Source: an uncultured Oscillospiraceae bacterium (GTDB lineage: Bacteria > Bacillota > Clostridia > Oscillospirales > Oscillospiraceae). Taken from it: a stretch of DNA of 64,000 nt. The first letter of the stretch is position 1; each line of letters opens with the position of its first letter. A program made the position numbers and the translations under genes. Shown piece after piece: positions 25,833 through 37,000 of this stretch. The notes beneath the pieces are model-generated. The model was not told the origin of the DNA. It saw only the letters and a list, made by a program, of their open reading frames with translations, and searched no databases. The DNA lies in assembly GCA_910589155.1 (NCBI GenBank), contig CAJURY010000006.1, positions 1-64,000 of the forward strand, given 5' to 3'.

Positions 25833-26201
25833 TTAGGATTTCGCCTCGGTTAGAAATAATAAAATCATTTTTTGCAGAATGTTGACCTGGGCGGAGGAAA
25901 GTCCTGTGCCTGGGTCGGAGGGGGAAACAAATTCTGCAAAAAGCAAGTCAAGCAGCTCCTTTTGCGGCGTGGTTAGATTTTTGGAGGCATAAACACCGCC
26001 GCAATCAAATCCCACCAAAAAGTCCAACGAAACCCGTAGAACTGCTGCAATACTCACCAATACGTCCAATGGAGGCATCTGTGCGTTGGACTCGTAACTG
26101 CTGACTGCGGAGACGCTTTTATTGATTTGTCTTGCAAGAGATTTTTGCGTCATCCCTCTTTGCATTCGCACTTGCTTCAGTCTCAAGCCCAAATCATACA
26201 T
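25833..26201 (-). CDS. XRE-family helix-turn-helix regulator
   Basis: This 122-aa protein has an N-terminal Cro/C1-type helix-turn-helix (about 6-60) containing RLKQVRMQRGMTQKSLARQ, SVSAVSSYESN and PPLDVLVSIAAVLRVSLDFLVG. The C-terminal 55 residues are helical and unassigned. ATG at 26201 follows GGGGAGG; the frame reaches 26300 without a site. It precedes the zinc-ribbon ORF and lies upstream of the first subtilase in the reverse direction. Its targets are unknown. Confidence 0.85.
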   Translation of the reverse strand: MYDLGLRLKQVRMQRGMTQKSLARQINKSVSAVSSYESNAQMPPLDVLVSIAAVLRVSLDFLVGFDCGGVYASKNLTTPQKELLDLLFAEFVSPSDPGTGLSSAQVNILQKMILLFLTEAKS

Positions 26202-26349
26202 TGGGAGCCTCCCCTGTGTTGACAATAATAAAAATATTCTATCACCGACCCGTTCTGTGCAGTTAAATTTTTCCCGGATTTGAGTACAATTATACTGCAT
26301 TATCTATGGTATATTTTGGTAAAACATGTATGCCGACTGAAAAAAAGTC

Positions 26350-26388
26350 GGCGCGGAACCGGAAGCATAAAACTTCCGGTTCCGCGCC
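26350..26388 (-). terminator. Terminator of the metNIQ operon
   Basis: Perfect 16-bp stem GGCGCGGAACCGGAAG with its complement and a seven-base loop. On the minus strand it is followed by GACTTTTTTT. It lies about 310 bases past the metQ stop, behind a second hairpin at 26525-26558. Confidence 0.75.
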
Positions 26389-26524
26389 TCAGACGATCAA
26401 AAAATATAAATGCATTAAAAGCCGTGCAAATTTGCAGGGGTACGATTTATGGGGGGCGTTTGGTGAAAGCAAACTCCAATGACTCGCCATCAGATTCCTC
26501 GGCTATTTCGCTGCTGGCCTATGC

Positions 26525-26558
26525 AAAATTGCAACCGCCATACTGCGGTTGCAATTTT
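26525..26558 (-). terminator. First hairpin after metQ
   Basis: Perfect 14-bp stem AAAATTGCAACCGC with its complement and a six-base loop. It ends in TTTT on either strand, so it may stop transcription leaving metQ. The rest of 26202-26702 shows no gene. Confidence 0.5.
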
Positions 26559-26702
26559 GGATTTTAGAGCCGTTCTTGTGGAGCTCCAAGGGGTGTGCCA
26601 AATCAGCGCTTGTGTTTGTAACGAATTGCCAGCGGGCGCTGCACGCGCTTGGGAAATTTGTCCGCAATACGTCGGATTGTGAAGAAAATTTCCTAGGTTA
26701 TG

Positions 26703-27512
26703 TTAAAATACAGGTACAACTGCGCCGCTGTAAGCTTCGTTGATGTAATCCCGGACAGCGTCGCTTTGCAGAGCCTTTTTCAACGCCTGGGTCTTTTCGC
26801 TTTCCTGATTGCCGTCCTTTACCACCAAAATATTGGCGTAAAGCTGAGCGGGTTCGGAAGCGGCGTCCTCTGTTGCCAGAGCGTCCACACTGGCTGTAAG
26901 GCCGGCTCCCAAAGCATAGTTTCCGTTAATTACAGCCAAATCCACAGAATCCAGCACCTTGGGAAGCTGGGCGGCTTCCATTTCCACGATTTCCAGATTT
27001 TCAGGATAGGTTTCCACAATGTCCAGCTTGGTGGCTTCCATGCCGGCGCCGTCTTTCAGCTTGAGGATCCCCTGCTCTTGCAGCAAAAGCAGCGCCCTTG
27101 CGCGGTTGCTGCCGTCGTTGGGAATGGCAATTTTCGCCCCGTCGGACAAGCCTTCCAAGGAAGCGCAAGTACCGGCGTAAATGCCGAAAGGCTCATAGTG
27201 AATGGACGCCACGGGAACCAAATGCGTGCCGTTTTCCTGATTAAAGGTTGCAAGATAGGGCGTGTGCTGAAAATAGTTGGCGTCCACGTCCCCGGATTCT
27301 GTTACTTCGTTGGGAATAATGTAATCGGCGTATTCCACAACCTTCAGGGTGTACCCTTCTTTTTCCAGCTCTTTCGCCGCAATTTTTAAAATCTCGGCAT
27401 GGGGCGTGGGGGAGGCCGCCACGGTGATAATATGATCGTCGGTTTTGCCGCAGCCTGCGAACAGGCTCAAAGTAAGAACAGCGCAAAGTAAAAAAGCAAT
27501 CCATTTTTTCAT
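26703..27512 (-). CDS. metQ: MetQ/NlpA-family methionine-binding lipoprotein
   Basis: This 269-aa substrate-binding protein of a methionine ABC importer starts with a lipoprotein signal ending in LFAGC, which tethers it outside the membrane. The NlpA family blocks are present: ASPTPHAEIL near the start, YADYIIPN, DANYFQHTPYL, and AIPNDGSNRARALLLLQ. It is third in the operon metN-metI-metQ, 20 bases after metI, and the operon is controlled by a methionine T-box. D- or L-methionine preference cannot be told. Confidence 0.95.
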   Translation of the reverse strand: MKKWIAFLLCAVLTLSLFAGCGKTDDHIITVAASPTPHAEILKIAAKELEKEGYTLKVVEYADYIIPNEVTESGDVDANYFQHTPYLATFNQENGTHLVPVASIHYEPFGIYAGTCASLEGLSDGAKIAIPNDGSNRARALLLLQEQGILKLKDGAGMEATKLDIVETYPENLEIVEMEAAQLPKVLDSVDLAVINGNYALGAGLTASVDALATEDAASEPAQLYANILVVKDGNQESEKTQALKKALQSDAVRDYINEAYSGAVVPVF

Positions 27513-27532
27513 TTTCGTTTTCTCCTTAAAAA

Positions 27533-28234
27533 TTATTTATGACGCAGCCGTTTGTCGCAGGCTGTTGCCAATTTGGTTCCGATGGTCTGGAAAATCTGGA
27601 CGAGCAGGATAAGCGCAAGTACCGCCGCCCACATGACCAGGTTTTTAAAATTGTAGTAGCCGTAGTTGATGGCGATTTTGCCCAGACCGCCGCCGCCGAT
27701 GATCCCCGCCATGGCGCCGTAGCCCAGAATCGTCGTCATGGAAATGGCCGCGCCGGAAATGAGGCTGGGCTTTGCCTCCGGCAAAATAACCTTCCATACA
27801 ATTTGCAGAGCTGATGCGCCCATGGCCTCCGCCGCTTCGATAACCCCGTGGTCAACCTCCCGCAGGGAGCTTTCCACCATCCGCGCAACCAGCGGGAAAG
27901 CCGCAATTACCATGGGCACAACAGTGGCCACGGTGCCGACCCTGGTGCCAACCAGAATTTTGGAAAGCGGCAGCACCACGATCATTAAAATCAGAAACGG
28001 CACGCTGCGCAGCAAATTCACTGTGAGATTCAAAAGCTTCATCACCCAGCCGGGCAGGGGACGCACGCCGCCTTTTTCTCCTGTTACCAGCAGCACGCCC
28101 AAAGGCAATCCAATAAGATAAGCCAAAGCCGTTTCCAAAAGCAGGGCGTACAGCGTCTCCCACAAACCGAAGGGAAGCTCCGACTGTAAAATTTGAAGCT
28201 GTTCTAAAATTTTTGGGTTATGCAAAAATTCCAT
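27533..28234 (-). CDS. metI: Methionine ABC transporter permease MetI
   Basis: This 233-aa protein has five or so transmembrane helices and the binding-protein-dependent permease loop EAAEAMGASALQIVWKVILP, which contacts the MetN ATPase. Other MetI marks are LRSVPFLILMIVVLPL and TTILGYGAMAGIIGGGGLG. The ATG overlaps the metN stop by one base (TAATG), so translation is coupled. It transports methionine together with MetN and MetQ. Confidence 0.95.
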   Translation of the reverse strand: MEFLHNPKILEQLQILQSELPFGLWETLYALLLETALAYLIGLPLGVLLVTGEKGGVRPLPGWVMKLLNLTVNLLRSVPFLILMIVVLPLSKILVGTRVGTVATVVPMVIAAFPLVARMVESSLREVDHGVIEAAEAMGASALQIVWKVILPEAKPSLISGAAISMTTILGYGAMAGIIGGGGLGKIAINYGYYNFKNLVMWAAVLALILLVQIFQTIGTKLATACDKRLRHK

Positions 28235-29235
28235 TATCGTACCTCCTCCGCATGAAGCCCCGGCTGGCGGTTCAAATAGGCCAGTACTTTTTCCCGATCC
28301 GCCGGCGCGTCCGGCAGACCCACGATCATTGTGCCGAAGGCCTTGCCGTCTACATTGCGGGTATCCGCGCCCAGAATGCTTACCTTCAGTCCCAATTCCA
28401 GCGCCAATTCGGAAATCACGGGGATTTCCACCGCGCTTCCGTTGAAGGCAATTCGCGCCATGGGCGTTTGACTGTAAAAATCCATCCCCGCGCCGTCAGG
28501 AAAGACCAAACGGCGAGCAGCGGCGGTTTTGGGGTTGGCGAATATTTCCTGCACCGCGCCGCATTCCATCACCCTGCCCTGATCCAAAATCGCAACCCGG
28601 TGGCAGATTTGTTCAATGACGGACATCTGGTGGGTAATGAGAATTACCGTGATTTGCCGCTCCCGGTTGATGGCTTGCAGAAGCTTTAAAATACTGTCTG
28701 TGGTAGTTGGATCCAGGGCGGAGGTGGCCTCGTCGCAGAGCAGCACCTTTGGTTCGGAGGCCAAGGCTCTTGCAATGGCTACCCGCTGCTTCTGACCGCC
28801 GGAAAGCTGCGCGGGGTATGCGCCGGCCTTATCCGGCAGCCCCACTGTTTTTAAAAGCGCCATTGCCCGGCTTCTGGCTTCTGTTTTGGAAATCCCTGCA
28901 AGTTCCATGGGAAAACACACGTTTTCCAGGGCGTTCCTTTGCTCCAGCAAGTGAAAGCTCTGAAAAATCATGGCGATTTCCCGGCGCTTTTCCCGGAGCT
29001 TTTTTGGGGGGAGGGATGTGAGATCCGTTCCGCCAAAAAAGACCTTTCCCTGGCTTGGTGCTTCCAGCAAGTTCATGCAGCGAACCAGGGTGCTCTTTCC
29101 CGCACCGGACAACCCGATGATGCCGAAAATCTCTCCTTGCCGGATGGAAAGATTCACTTCCTGCAAGGCCGCCACCTGCTCTGCGCCAGCACCGAAGGTT
29201 TTGGAGAGATTTTGAATTTCGATGATTGGTTTCAA
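28234..29235 (-). CDS. metN: Methionine ABC transporter ATP-binding protein MetN
   Basis: This 333-aa ATPase has Walker A GLSGAGKST, signature LSGGQKQRVAIARAL, Walker B VLLCDEATSALDP and an H-loop ITHQMSV. The last 80 residues form the NIL domain, which in E. coli MetN binds methionine and shuts transport down. The start is a TTG at 29235, set by an AGGAGG seven bases upstream; no ATG suits. The T-box terminator lies about 30 bases before it. It is the first gene of metNIQ. Confidence 0.95.
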   Translation of the reverse strand: MKPIIEIQNLSKTFGAGAEQVAALQEVNLSIRQGEIFGIIGLSGAGKSTLVRCMNLLEAPSQGKVFFGGTDLTSLPPKKLREKRREIAMIFQSFHLLEQRNALENVCFPMELAGISKTEARSRAMALLKTVGLPDKAGAYPAQLSGGQKQRVAIARALASEPKVLLCDEATSALDPTTTDSILKLLQAINRERQITVILITHQMSVIEQICHRVAILDQGRVMECGAVQEIFANPKTAAARRLVFPDGAGMDFYSQTPMARIAFNGSAVEIPVISELALELGLKVSILGADTRNVDGKAFGTMIVGLPDAPADREKVLAYLNRQPGLHAEEVR

Positions 29236-29261
29236 TGTATGACCTCCTGCCCAAATAATAC

Positions 29262-29530
29262 AAAAAGCCGCCCCTATGCAAATGCACAAGGGCGGCTGTA
29301 AACCGCGTTACCACCTTGATTCGCAGCAGCCTCACGACTGCCGCCTTACGAAGTACCAGCATACTTCTGCGCTGTGATGGGCGCTCCCATCGCAGACTAC
29401 CTATCGTCTGCGCGGCTCCAAGACCATGTTCAGCCAAGCGTTATCTGTGCCTCATTCCACCAACCGAGGCTCTCTGGACAGTCGTTTTTGGCCTACTCTT
29501 CTCTTCATTGCCTTATTTTTTGAAATTGTT
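29262..29530 (-). promoter_or_regulatory. T-box riboswitch, methionine-specific, controlling metNIQ
   Basis: Minus-strand leader of about 270 bases. The T-box sequence AAGGTGGTAACGCGG is at 29303-29317. A terminator hairpin follows, GCCGCCC/GGGCGGC at about 29266-29296 with TTTTT at 29262-29266. Upstream, the stem I marks AGAGAG and GGTTGGTGGAA precede a specifier region with GAACATGG; the ATG at 29425-29427 reads as a methionine codon. Uncharged tRNA-Met should favour the antiterminator and switch the transporter on. Confidence 0.9.
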
Positions 29531-29536
29531 GCTCTT

Positions 29537-29566
29537 ATTCTACCCCAGGCACAAGCATTTCGTCAA
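29537..29566 (-). promoter_or_regulatory. Promoter of the T-box-metNIQ transcript
   Basis: Minus strand: -35 TTGACG (29561-29566), 18-base spacer, -10 TAGAAT (29537-29542), placing the RNA start near 29530 at the foot of T-box stem I. Confidence 0.65.
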
Positions 29567-29737
29567 TTCATATTTTTCACAAATTTCCAGCGCCCTTTCT
29601 CCGGAAACCAGGCGTACTGCATGATTTCGCCTGCCTGCAAAGCGCATACCCCCCCGCTCAGGGAAAACGTATGGGCGAAAAAAATGGAAGCCGCTTCGTT
29701 CCGCTTTTAAGACGCAAGCAAAAGATTTTTATAAACA

Positions 29738-29953
29738 ATGCGCAAGAAATTGATTTTTAGCGGACTTGGTATAGCGGCAGTCCTTTCCGGGTACATTATC
29801 GCTGAGGTGAACAGAATGAAAAAGAAAGAAAAGAAGCTGGAAACCCAGCCGCTTGCCCATTTTCAGGCAGAAAATACCGATCCGCAGGGAAGCTGGACCG
29901 GCGTTCCCGCCGATATGTATGAGGTGCCAGTGCAAGACGCTGACGATTTATAA
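29738..29953 (+). CDS. Small single-pass membrane protein
   Basis: This 71-aa protein opens with MRKK, then one hydrophobic helix (about 5-24), then a charged KKKEKK stretch and an acidic tail ending YEVPVQDADDL. It looks like a membrane-anchored cytoplasmic tail. The ribosome site before the ATG at 29738 is poor. An internal ATG at 29816 has a good GAGGTGA site and would give a 45-aa soluble form. It lies 115 bases before the Mn catalase gene and is closed off by its own terminator. No known family. Confidence 0.55.
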   Translation: MRKKLIFSGLGIAAVLSGYIIAEVNRMKKKEKKLETQPLAHFQAENTDPQGSWTGVPADMYEVPVQDADDL

Positions 29954-29955
29954 GT

Positions 29956-29990
29956 AACGGCTCCGCCAGCAAAGCTGGCGGAGCCGTTTG
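29956..29990 (+). terminator. Terminator after the small membrane protein gene
   Basis: Perfect 15-bp stem AACGGCTCCGCCAGC with its complement and an AAA loop, three bases after the stop. The T tract is short (TTTG). Confidence 0.7.
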
Positions 29991-30067
29991 CCAGCGGACA
30001 AGGCGGATCTTCTGTATAAAACCGGCAAAATTGGAAATCCTAACCAAAGGAAGGAGCTGTTGCAGCT

Positions 30068-30736
30068 ATGTTTAAACATGAAAAAGTGTTATTCCATCCC
30101 GTATCCGTGGAAAAGCCCAATCCCCAGTACGCCGCGCTTTTGCAAGAGCAGCTTGGAGGCGCCAACGGCGAATTGAAGGCCGCCATGCAGTACATGTCCC
30201 AGAGCTTCCGCATTAAAGACCCGGAAATTAAGGATCTATTTCTGGACATTGCGGCGGAAGAACTGGGGCATATGGAAATGGTGGCGCAGACAATCAATTT
30301 GCTCAATGGCCACGACGTAGACGCCAAAACCGTCCCCGCCGGGGAAATCCAGTCTCATGTGCTTTTGGGGCTGAATCCGGGGTTAATCAACGCCTCTGGA
30401 TATTCCTGGACGGGGGATTATGTAACGGTGACAGGGGATCTTTGCGCCGATCTGCTGTCCAATATCGCCTCCGAGCAGCGGGCAAAGGTGGTTTATGAGT
30501 ATCTATACAGACAAATTCAAGATAAAAAAGTGCGCGAAACCATTGATTTCCTTCTAAATCGGGAGGAAGCACACAACGCCATGTTCCGGGAAGCTTTCAA
30601 TAAGGTGCAAAAAACCGGCTCAAATCGGGATTTTGGCACGACAAAGGCGGCAAAAATGTATTTTAGCATGTCTGAGCCGTCTCCTGGCGACAATGAATTC
30701 CAAAATACCAAGGTAACGCCCCCCGCTTTTCAATAA
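30068..30736 (+). CDS. Manganese catalase (CotJC-like)
   Basis: This 222-aa protein is a dimanganese catalase, breaking hydrogen peroxide into water and oxygen. Ligand residues are visible in the ferritin-like bundle: E35 in GANGELKAAMQYMSQ, the EELGHMEM pair near 66-72, and E/H in the second half around SEQRAKVVYEYLY and NREEAHNAMF. It has the length of spore coat CotJC rather than the longer Lactobacillus form, but cotJA and cotJB are not adjacent. It probably protects an anaerobe from oxygen exposure. The ATG at 30068 follows GGAAGGAG. Confidence 0.93.
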   Translation: MFKHEKVLFHPVSVEKPNPQYAALLQEQLGGANGELKAAMQYMSQSFRIKDPEIKDLFLDIAAEELGHMEMVAQTINLLNGHDVDAKTVPAGEIQSHVLLGLNPGLINASGYSWTGDYVTVTGDLCADLLSNIASEQRAKVVYEYLYRQIQDKKVRETIDFLLNREEAHNAMFREAFNKVQKTGSNRDFGTTKAAKMYFSMSEPSPGDNEFQNTKVTPPAFQ

Positions 30737-30741
30737 AACCC

Positions 30742-30782
30742 TCCGCGTCGGACAGGATTTTGTCGGCGCGGTTTTCTTTTAT
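30742..30782 (+). terminator. Terminator of the Mn catalase gene
   Basis: An imperfect CCGCG...CGCGG hairpin with inner GGACA/TGTC pairing, followed by TTTTCTTTT, a few bases after the stop codon. Confidence 0.6.
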
Positions 30783-30861
30783 GCAATGTAGCCACGGGAT
30801 AGACTTTTTGTCGGAAGGAAATGGTTATGTGAACGAAAAGTGAATATTTTTGCAATATGAC

Positions 30862-30890
30862 TTGCATTCCCTTAAAGTTCATGGTAAAAT
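30862..30890 (+). promoter_or_regulatory. Promoter of the second subtilase gene
   Basis: -35 TTGCAT (30862-30867), 17-base spacer, -10 TAAAAT (30885-30890), giving a leader of about 105 bases. Confidence 0.55.
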
Positions 30891-31003
30891 TGTGAAAATA
30901 TGGAAGAACTTTAGAATGCGATACTTTCGCAATGCAATGTGTGTTATACCGGGGCGGTCGCTCTGGCGTAATAAATTAAAATTACGGAAAGGAAAGATGT
31001 AAA

Positions 31004-34000
31004 GTGAAAAAACAATGCAACCGTCTGTTTTCTCTGCTGCTTGTTGTTGCGATGCTTTGCAGCATGATCGTGATGCCTACGTCTGCTGCCGGCGCCGCCA
31101 AGATCAAGTTTGAGAAAATTGACAACAGCGCCATCGCTGCTTCCAAGGAAAATAAGCAGCCCTTGGAGGCCGGCGCCTCTTATCGGCTTACCGATAAGGT
31201 TCGTGTTTCCATCGTGTTAAAGGACGAGGCGACAATTGAGCGCTTCTCCACCACTGGCATTGCGGCGAATCAGGCTGCAATCAGCTACCGCAGCGATCTG
31301 CAAAGTAAGCAGGACGCCGTGGCTTCCGCGATTTCTCAGGAAGTCCTCAGCGGTGAAAAGCTGGATGTGGTGTGGAACCTCACACTGGCCGCCAACATCA
31401 TTTCCGCCAACGTGCAGTACGGCCAGATCGATAAGATCAAGGCGGTAGCAGGGGTTGCGGACGTTGTAATTGAGACCCGCTATGAGCCTGATGTGGCTTC
31501 CGTGGGCGAACTGGATCCCAAGATGGCCACCTCCGCCGAGCAGATCGGCAGCGCCGCCGCTTATGCAGACGGCTACACCGGCGCTGGTACCCGGATCGCC
31601 ATTATCGACACCGGTTCCGACCTGGATCATCAGTCTCTGGACGCCGGCGCTTTTACACACGCTCTCAGCAAGCTGGATGTGGACGTTTCATCCTTGGGTC
31701 TGCTGGACGAGGCTGAAATCGCGGCGGTTCTAAGCCAGCTCAACATCGGTTCCAGAGTATCCGACGCCAGCAAGCTGTATGTAAATGCCAAGATTCCTTT
31801 TGGCTACAACTATGTGGACAAGGACTTTGACATTACCCATGACAATGATACCCAGGGTGAGCATGGCTCTCACGTCGCCGGTATCGCCACCGCCAACCGC
31901 TTCATCCCCAATGGCGACGGCACATATGCAGATGCTCTGACCACCGTACATACCCAGGGCGTCGCCCCTGACGCGCAGCTCATTACCATGAAGGTATTTG
32001 GTAAGAACGGCGGCGCTTACGATTCCGACTATATGGTTGCCATCGAGGACGCCATTGTTCTGGGCTGCGACTCCGTGAACCTGTCTCTGGGTTCCGGCAA
32101 CGCTGGTTTCTCCAACAATTCCAATACTACCTACCAGAAGATTCTGGATAATCTGGCAGATACCGACACCGTAGTGGCGATGTCCGCCGGCAACTCCGGC
32201 AGTTGGGTTGATAATGCGCAGACTGCGTTTGCCAACCTGTACGCCACCGATATCAATATGCAGACCGACGGTTCTCCCGGATCTTTCACCAATTCTCTGG
32301 CTGTTGCTTCTGTGGATAACAGCGGCGCCACCGGCGCTTACCTGTCCGCTGGTGAAACCCTGATGTTCTACAACGAAACTTCCGGCAAGAATCAGCCCAT
32401 GACCACCATCGCCGGCGAACAGGAATATGTTCTCATTGACGGCGTGGGTACGGAAGCTGAATTTGCCGCTTTGAAGAACGTGCTGGCCGGCAAAATTGCC
32501 ATTTGCTCCCGTGGTACCACCTCTTTCTATGAAAAGGGCAACGCGGCAGTGAAAAATGGCGCCATCGGCGTTATCATTTATAACAACCAGCCCGGCACCA
32601 TCAACATGAACCTGGATGATTACAGCTACACCGCTCCTTGCGTTTCCGTCACCCAGGCCAATGGCGCAGTGCTGAAGGCCAACGCCGCCGAGCAGCAGGA
32701 AGGCGACGCTACCTACTATCTTGGTACTATGACGGTTTCCTCTGACGTAGCCAGCGGAGATCTCGGCGCTGATTACTACACCATGAGCGACTTCTCCAGC
32801 TGGGGCGTTCCCGGCAGCCTGGAGCTGAAGCCTGAAATCACTGCCCCCGGCGGCAACATTTACTCTCTGAACGGCGTGGTTCCCGGCGGCAAGGCTTACG
32901 AAGTGATGTCCGGTACTTCCATGGCTTCTCCCCAGATCGCCGGTATGGCGGCTCTGGTTGCACAATACATCAAGGAAAACGGCCTGGCTGAGCAGGAAGG
33001 CGTCACCGTCCGCGCACTGTCCCAGAGCTTGCTGATGTCTACCGCAAAGCCTGTGATCGAAGAGGGCAGCAAGAATTACTATTCTGTGCTGAAGCAGGGC
33101 GCCGGTCTTGCCAATGTAGGCGCGGCGGTAAGCGCCAACTCCTACATCCTCATGGGCGAAAATGCCACCAAGACCTATGCGGACGGCAAGGTAAAGGCTG
33201 AGCTGGGCGCGGATCCCGCCCGCGAAGGCGTTTACAGCTTCTCCTTCTCCATCAACAATATGACCTCTGAAGCGCAGAAGTACGCCCTTTCCGCAGACCT
33301 GTTTACGCAGGATCTGTTTGAAGGCATTGTGAACAATGCCGGCGAAACCGGCATGTATATGGATACCCTTGTAACCAACCTGGCTGCGATTACAACCTGG
33401 AAGGTAAACGGCGTTTCCGTGGCAAACAGCGCGATGTATGACTTCAACGGCGACAACGTTGCCAACGGCGAAGACGCAGTGGCTTTGCTGGAGTACGTCA
33501 TTGGCGTGCGTGAATCCATCACCAATCTGGATAAGGCGGATCTCAACGGCGACGGCAAGGTAAACACCCGGGACGCTTACATAGAGCTGCTGGGCTGCGA
33601 CGTGGAAGTTCCCGCCAACGGCTCTGTTCAGATTGACGTGGAAATCGCCCTTACAGAAGCCCAGAAGCAGGCGCTCAATACCGATGTGACCAACGGCTCC
33701 TATATCGAAGGCTATGTATTTGTAAACGCCGCCACTACCGAAGAAGGTGTGGAAGGCGAAACCCACTCTATTCCCGTGCTGGGCTTCTACGGCAACTGGA
33801 GCGACGCTTCCATGTTTGAAGTCGGCTCTCGTACCGCATCCGCTTCCGGCAAGGAAACCCGCGTGCCCTATCTGGGCAAGGCCAACGCCAATGCTGTCAT
33901 CGTGCAGTATGCCGGCGACGCCAGCAGCTACTACTTTGGCGGTAACCCCTATTTTGCGGAAGGCGCCGCTTATGACGAAGCCCGCAATGCCCTGAGCGCC

Positions 34001-37000
34001 GCCCATGGCGATAAGATCGCCGGCGTGCAGTATTCGCTGATCCGCAACGCAGCTGCCGGTCGTTTGACTGTGACTAACCTCACCACCGGCGCAGTGGAAT
34101 ACACCAAGAATATCGGCCAGTCCTATGCCGCCTACTACCATACCAACAGCAGCCGCTGGATGAACACCAGCGCAAGCCAGAGTATGGGCTTTACCCCCAA
34201 GGGCAACGACGGCGACCGCTACGAAGTGAAGCTGACCATGGCGCCTGAGTACTATGTCAAGAACGGCGTGGTGGATTGGGACGCTCTGGGCGAAGGCGCT
34301 TCCAAGTCCTTGACCTTTACGGTGGATAACACCGCTCCTGAAATTAAGGACGTCACCGTTTCTGAGGACAAGATCATCACCGCTTCCGTACAGGACAATC
34401 AGTACCTGTCCGTGGCTTTCCTGATCAACGCTGAGGATAAGGTTGTGGGGAAAGTACAGCCTGTGCAGAACGAGGCTGGCGAAGTTGTCGCCATTTCCTT
34501 TGACGGCAGCAACCTGGCAAACGGCGTTTACACCCTTCAGGTGAACGACTACGCCGATAACGCCTCTACCTACCGCATCTTCTACGGCATCGAGTTGACC
34601 AACGATGTGGAAAGCGTTACCCTGAACGCTTCTACCAAGAAGGTCATCAAGGGCAACACCGCGCAGCTTACCGCTGCCGTTGCGCCTGAAAACGTATCCG
34701 ATGCTTCCGTGACCTGGACGACCAGCGACGCTTCCGTTGCGACGGTTGACGCCAACGGTCTTGTCACCGGCATTGGCATCGGTAGCTGCACCGTTACCGC
34801 AACCTCCAATCTGGATACCACTAAGTCCGCCTCCTGCACCATCAACGTCGAGTCCATTGCAGTGACCGTATTCGGCGCTTTGCAGGACGAATCCGGCGCT
34901 GCGCAGTTGTTCGGCTGGAATATGGAAACCATGGATACCTGGGCAGTCCGCAATTCCTTCGACACCACCATGGATATTAACTCTGTCGCATGGGACTGGA
35001 TGGAAGAGGATAAAGCCGGCGCCACCCCCTACCTGTATGTGCAAGACGTCAATGCGCTGATGCGCAAGGTTGACGTGGACGAAGGCACCCAGTTTGAAAG
35101 CACCGGATCCGCCAACGCCTTTGGCGCGGCTGTGCAGGATATGGATTTTGCCTTCTATGGCAGATCCCTGGCGACCCCCAGAGAGTATGGCCTGTTCGGC
35201 ATTTTCGGCAGCTATCTGCTTGCCTCTGAGAATGCAATGAGCAATAACTTTGGCACCGGCTGGAATCTCAGCAGCTATCTGGCCTCTTACTCCGGCGGCA
35301 CGAAGTTTGTCGGCCTGACTTGGGGCGGCATTGACAGCCAGAACAGAGACGTTATGACCGCGCTGGACGACGCAGGTTATATCTGGCTGCTCCGGTACAA
35401 TGGTACCAGCAGCATTGGTTTGGGCTATATCGAGACCGACCTGAATCTGAGCTTCCCCATGAACGACAATTCCCAGTACTGCTCCTTGCAGTATGACGAC
35501 GATCTGGACAAGCTGTACCTGTCCTATTTCACCGGCGAAGCCAATGAGCTGTATATGCTGGAATTTGAAAACGGCAAGTTTGTTTCCACCAAGATCGGCG
35601 AATTTGGCAACGGCGTATGGCCTGCTGCGCTGTTCATGGTATCTCCCAACGCCGCAACCGCTTCCAACACCGCCAGCCGCGTTGCTGCGGTAAACGAAGC
35701 CGCTGAAAGCACTGCTGCCATTGCAACTGTGGAAGCTGCGCCTGTCGTTCTGGAAACCCAGCGCAAGACCCAGGCTGAAAAGCAGGAAGGGCAGTCCGAT
35801 GCGGACGATGCGCTGACCATCGACGTAACGGCGAAGAACGCTGAAGGCGTTGACGTTACTACCAACAACGGCCGTATGACCGTTACCTATGATCCCAGCG
35901 TTTTGAAGCTGGAATCTGTGAACATGAGTCCCGCTTATCATGCCTACAATGCAGCTTCCGGCAGCGTAACTTTGGCTTACGCTACGCTGAGCGAGATTCC
36001 CGCCGGCAAGGCAGTTGCAACGCTGAAGTTCAGCAGACTGACCAAGGACGCGACTTCTGTTACTGTAACCAACGTGGAGCAGAACGCGGAAACCGACGCT
36101 TTCGACGAGAGCTTCTTCATTGATGCTGACACCAGCGTGAAGATGACCTACGTTTACGCAGATCAGCAGAAGGTAGAAATGCCTCAGGCTGGCGAAGCTT
36201 ATACGATGCTGGGGGCGGACGCCTTCTATACCGGCGCATATGACAGAGACAGCTTCCAGGTCATTACCGGCTGGATGGATCAGAACGGCAAGACCTACGC
36301 TTTGGACGAAGAGATCACCGCTGCGGAAGACCTCACCTTGACCGCTGTGACCGAAAAGATTCTGTTGCTGCGGGATGGTTACAGCAAGGAAATCATCGGC
36401 ATCATGAAGGAAAGCGAAGCGATCCATGAAGTAGCCGCAAAGCTGAGCTATGATCCCGCCGAACAGGAAGGTACTCACGACATCATCGGCAGCGAGTTCT
36501 TCTCTGTTTACAATGGTCTCCAGAAGGATACCTATGAAAATGGCGAGCTGCGTACCACCTACACCTTTGCCGGTTGGTTCTATGAGCCTTACTGCAATGA
36601 GAAGGACAACTGGGACAATGCTTACTGGGGCAATTCCGTTGGCAAGGACAACCTGTTTGGCGCGGACAGCAAGGTGGAAGGAAACTCCATCTACGCTTAC
36701 TGGATCAACGCAGGCTATCTGAAAACCACCATTGCTTACACCAGCAATGAGACCAGAGCGACCAATACCTATGCACTGTCCACGGTTCCTGCCGACCTGT
36801 TCAAGATCTATGGTTTTGTACTGTCCACTGGCGCGGACGCTACCAATGAAACCTTGGTAAAGGGCGCAGTGATCAACGGCATGAACGTTGCCAGCATTGA
36901 AAAGACCTCGGTATATAGCTGGATCGGCGTAAGCCCCTTCACAACCAATATGTATGCCAACGTCTTTAACGGCAGCTTGGGCGGCGCGTATCGTCCTGCG

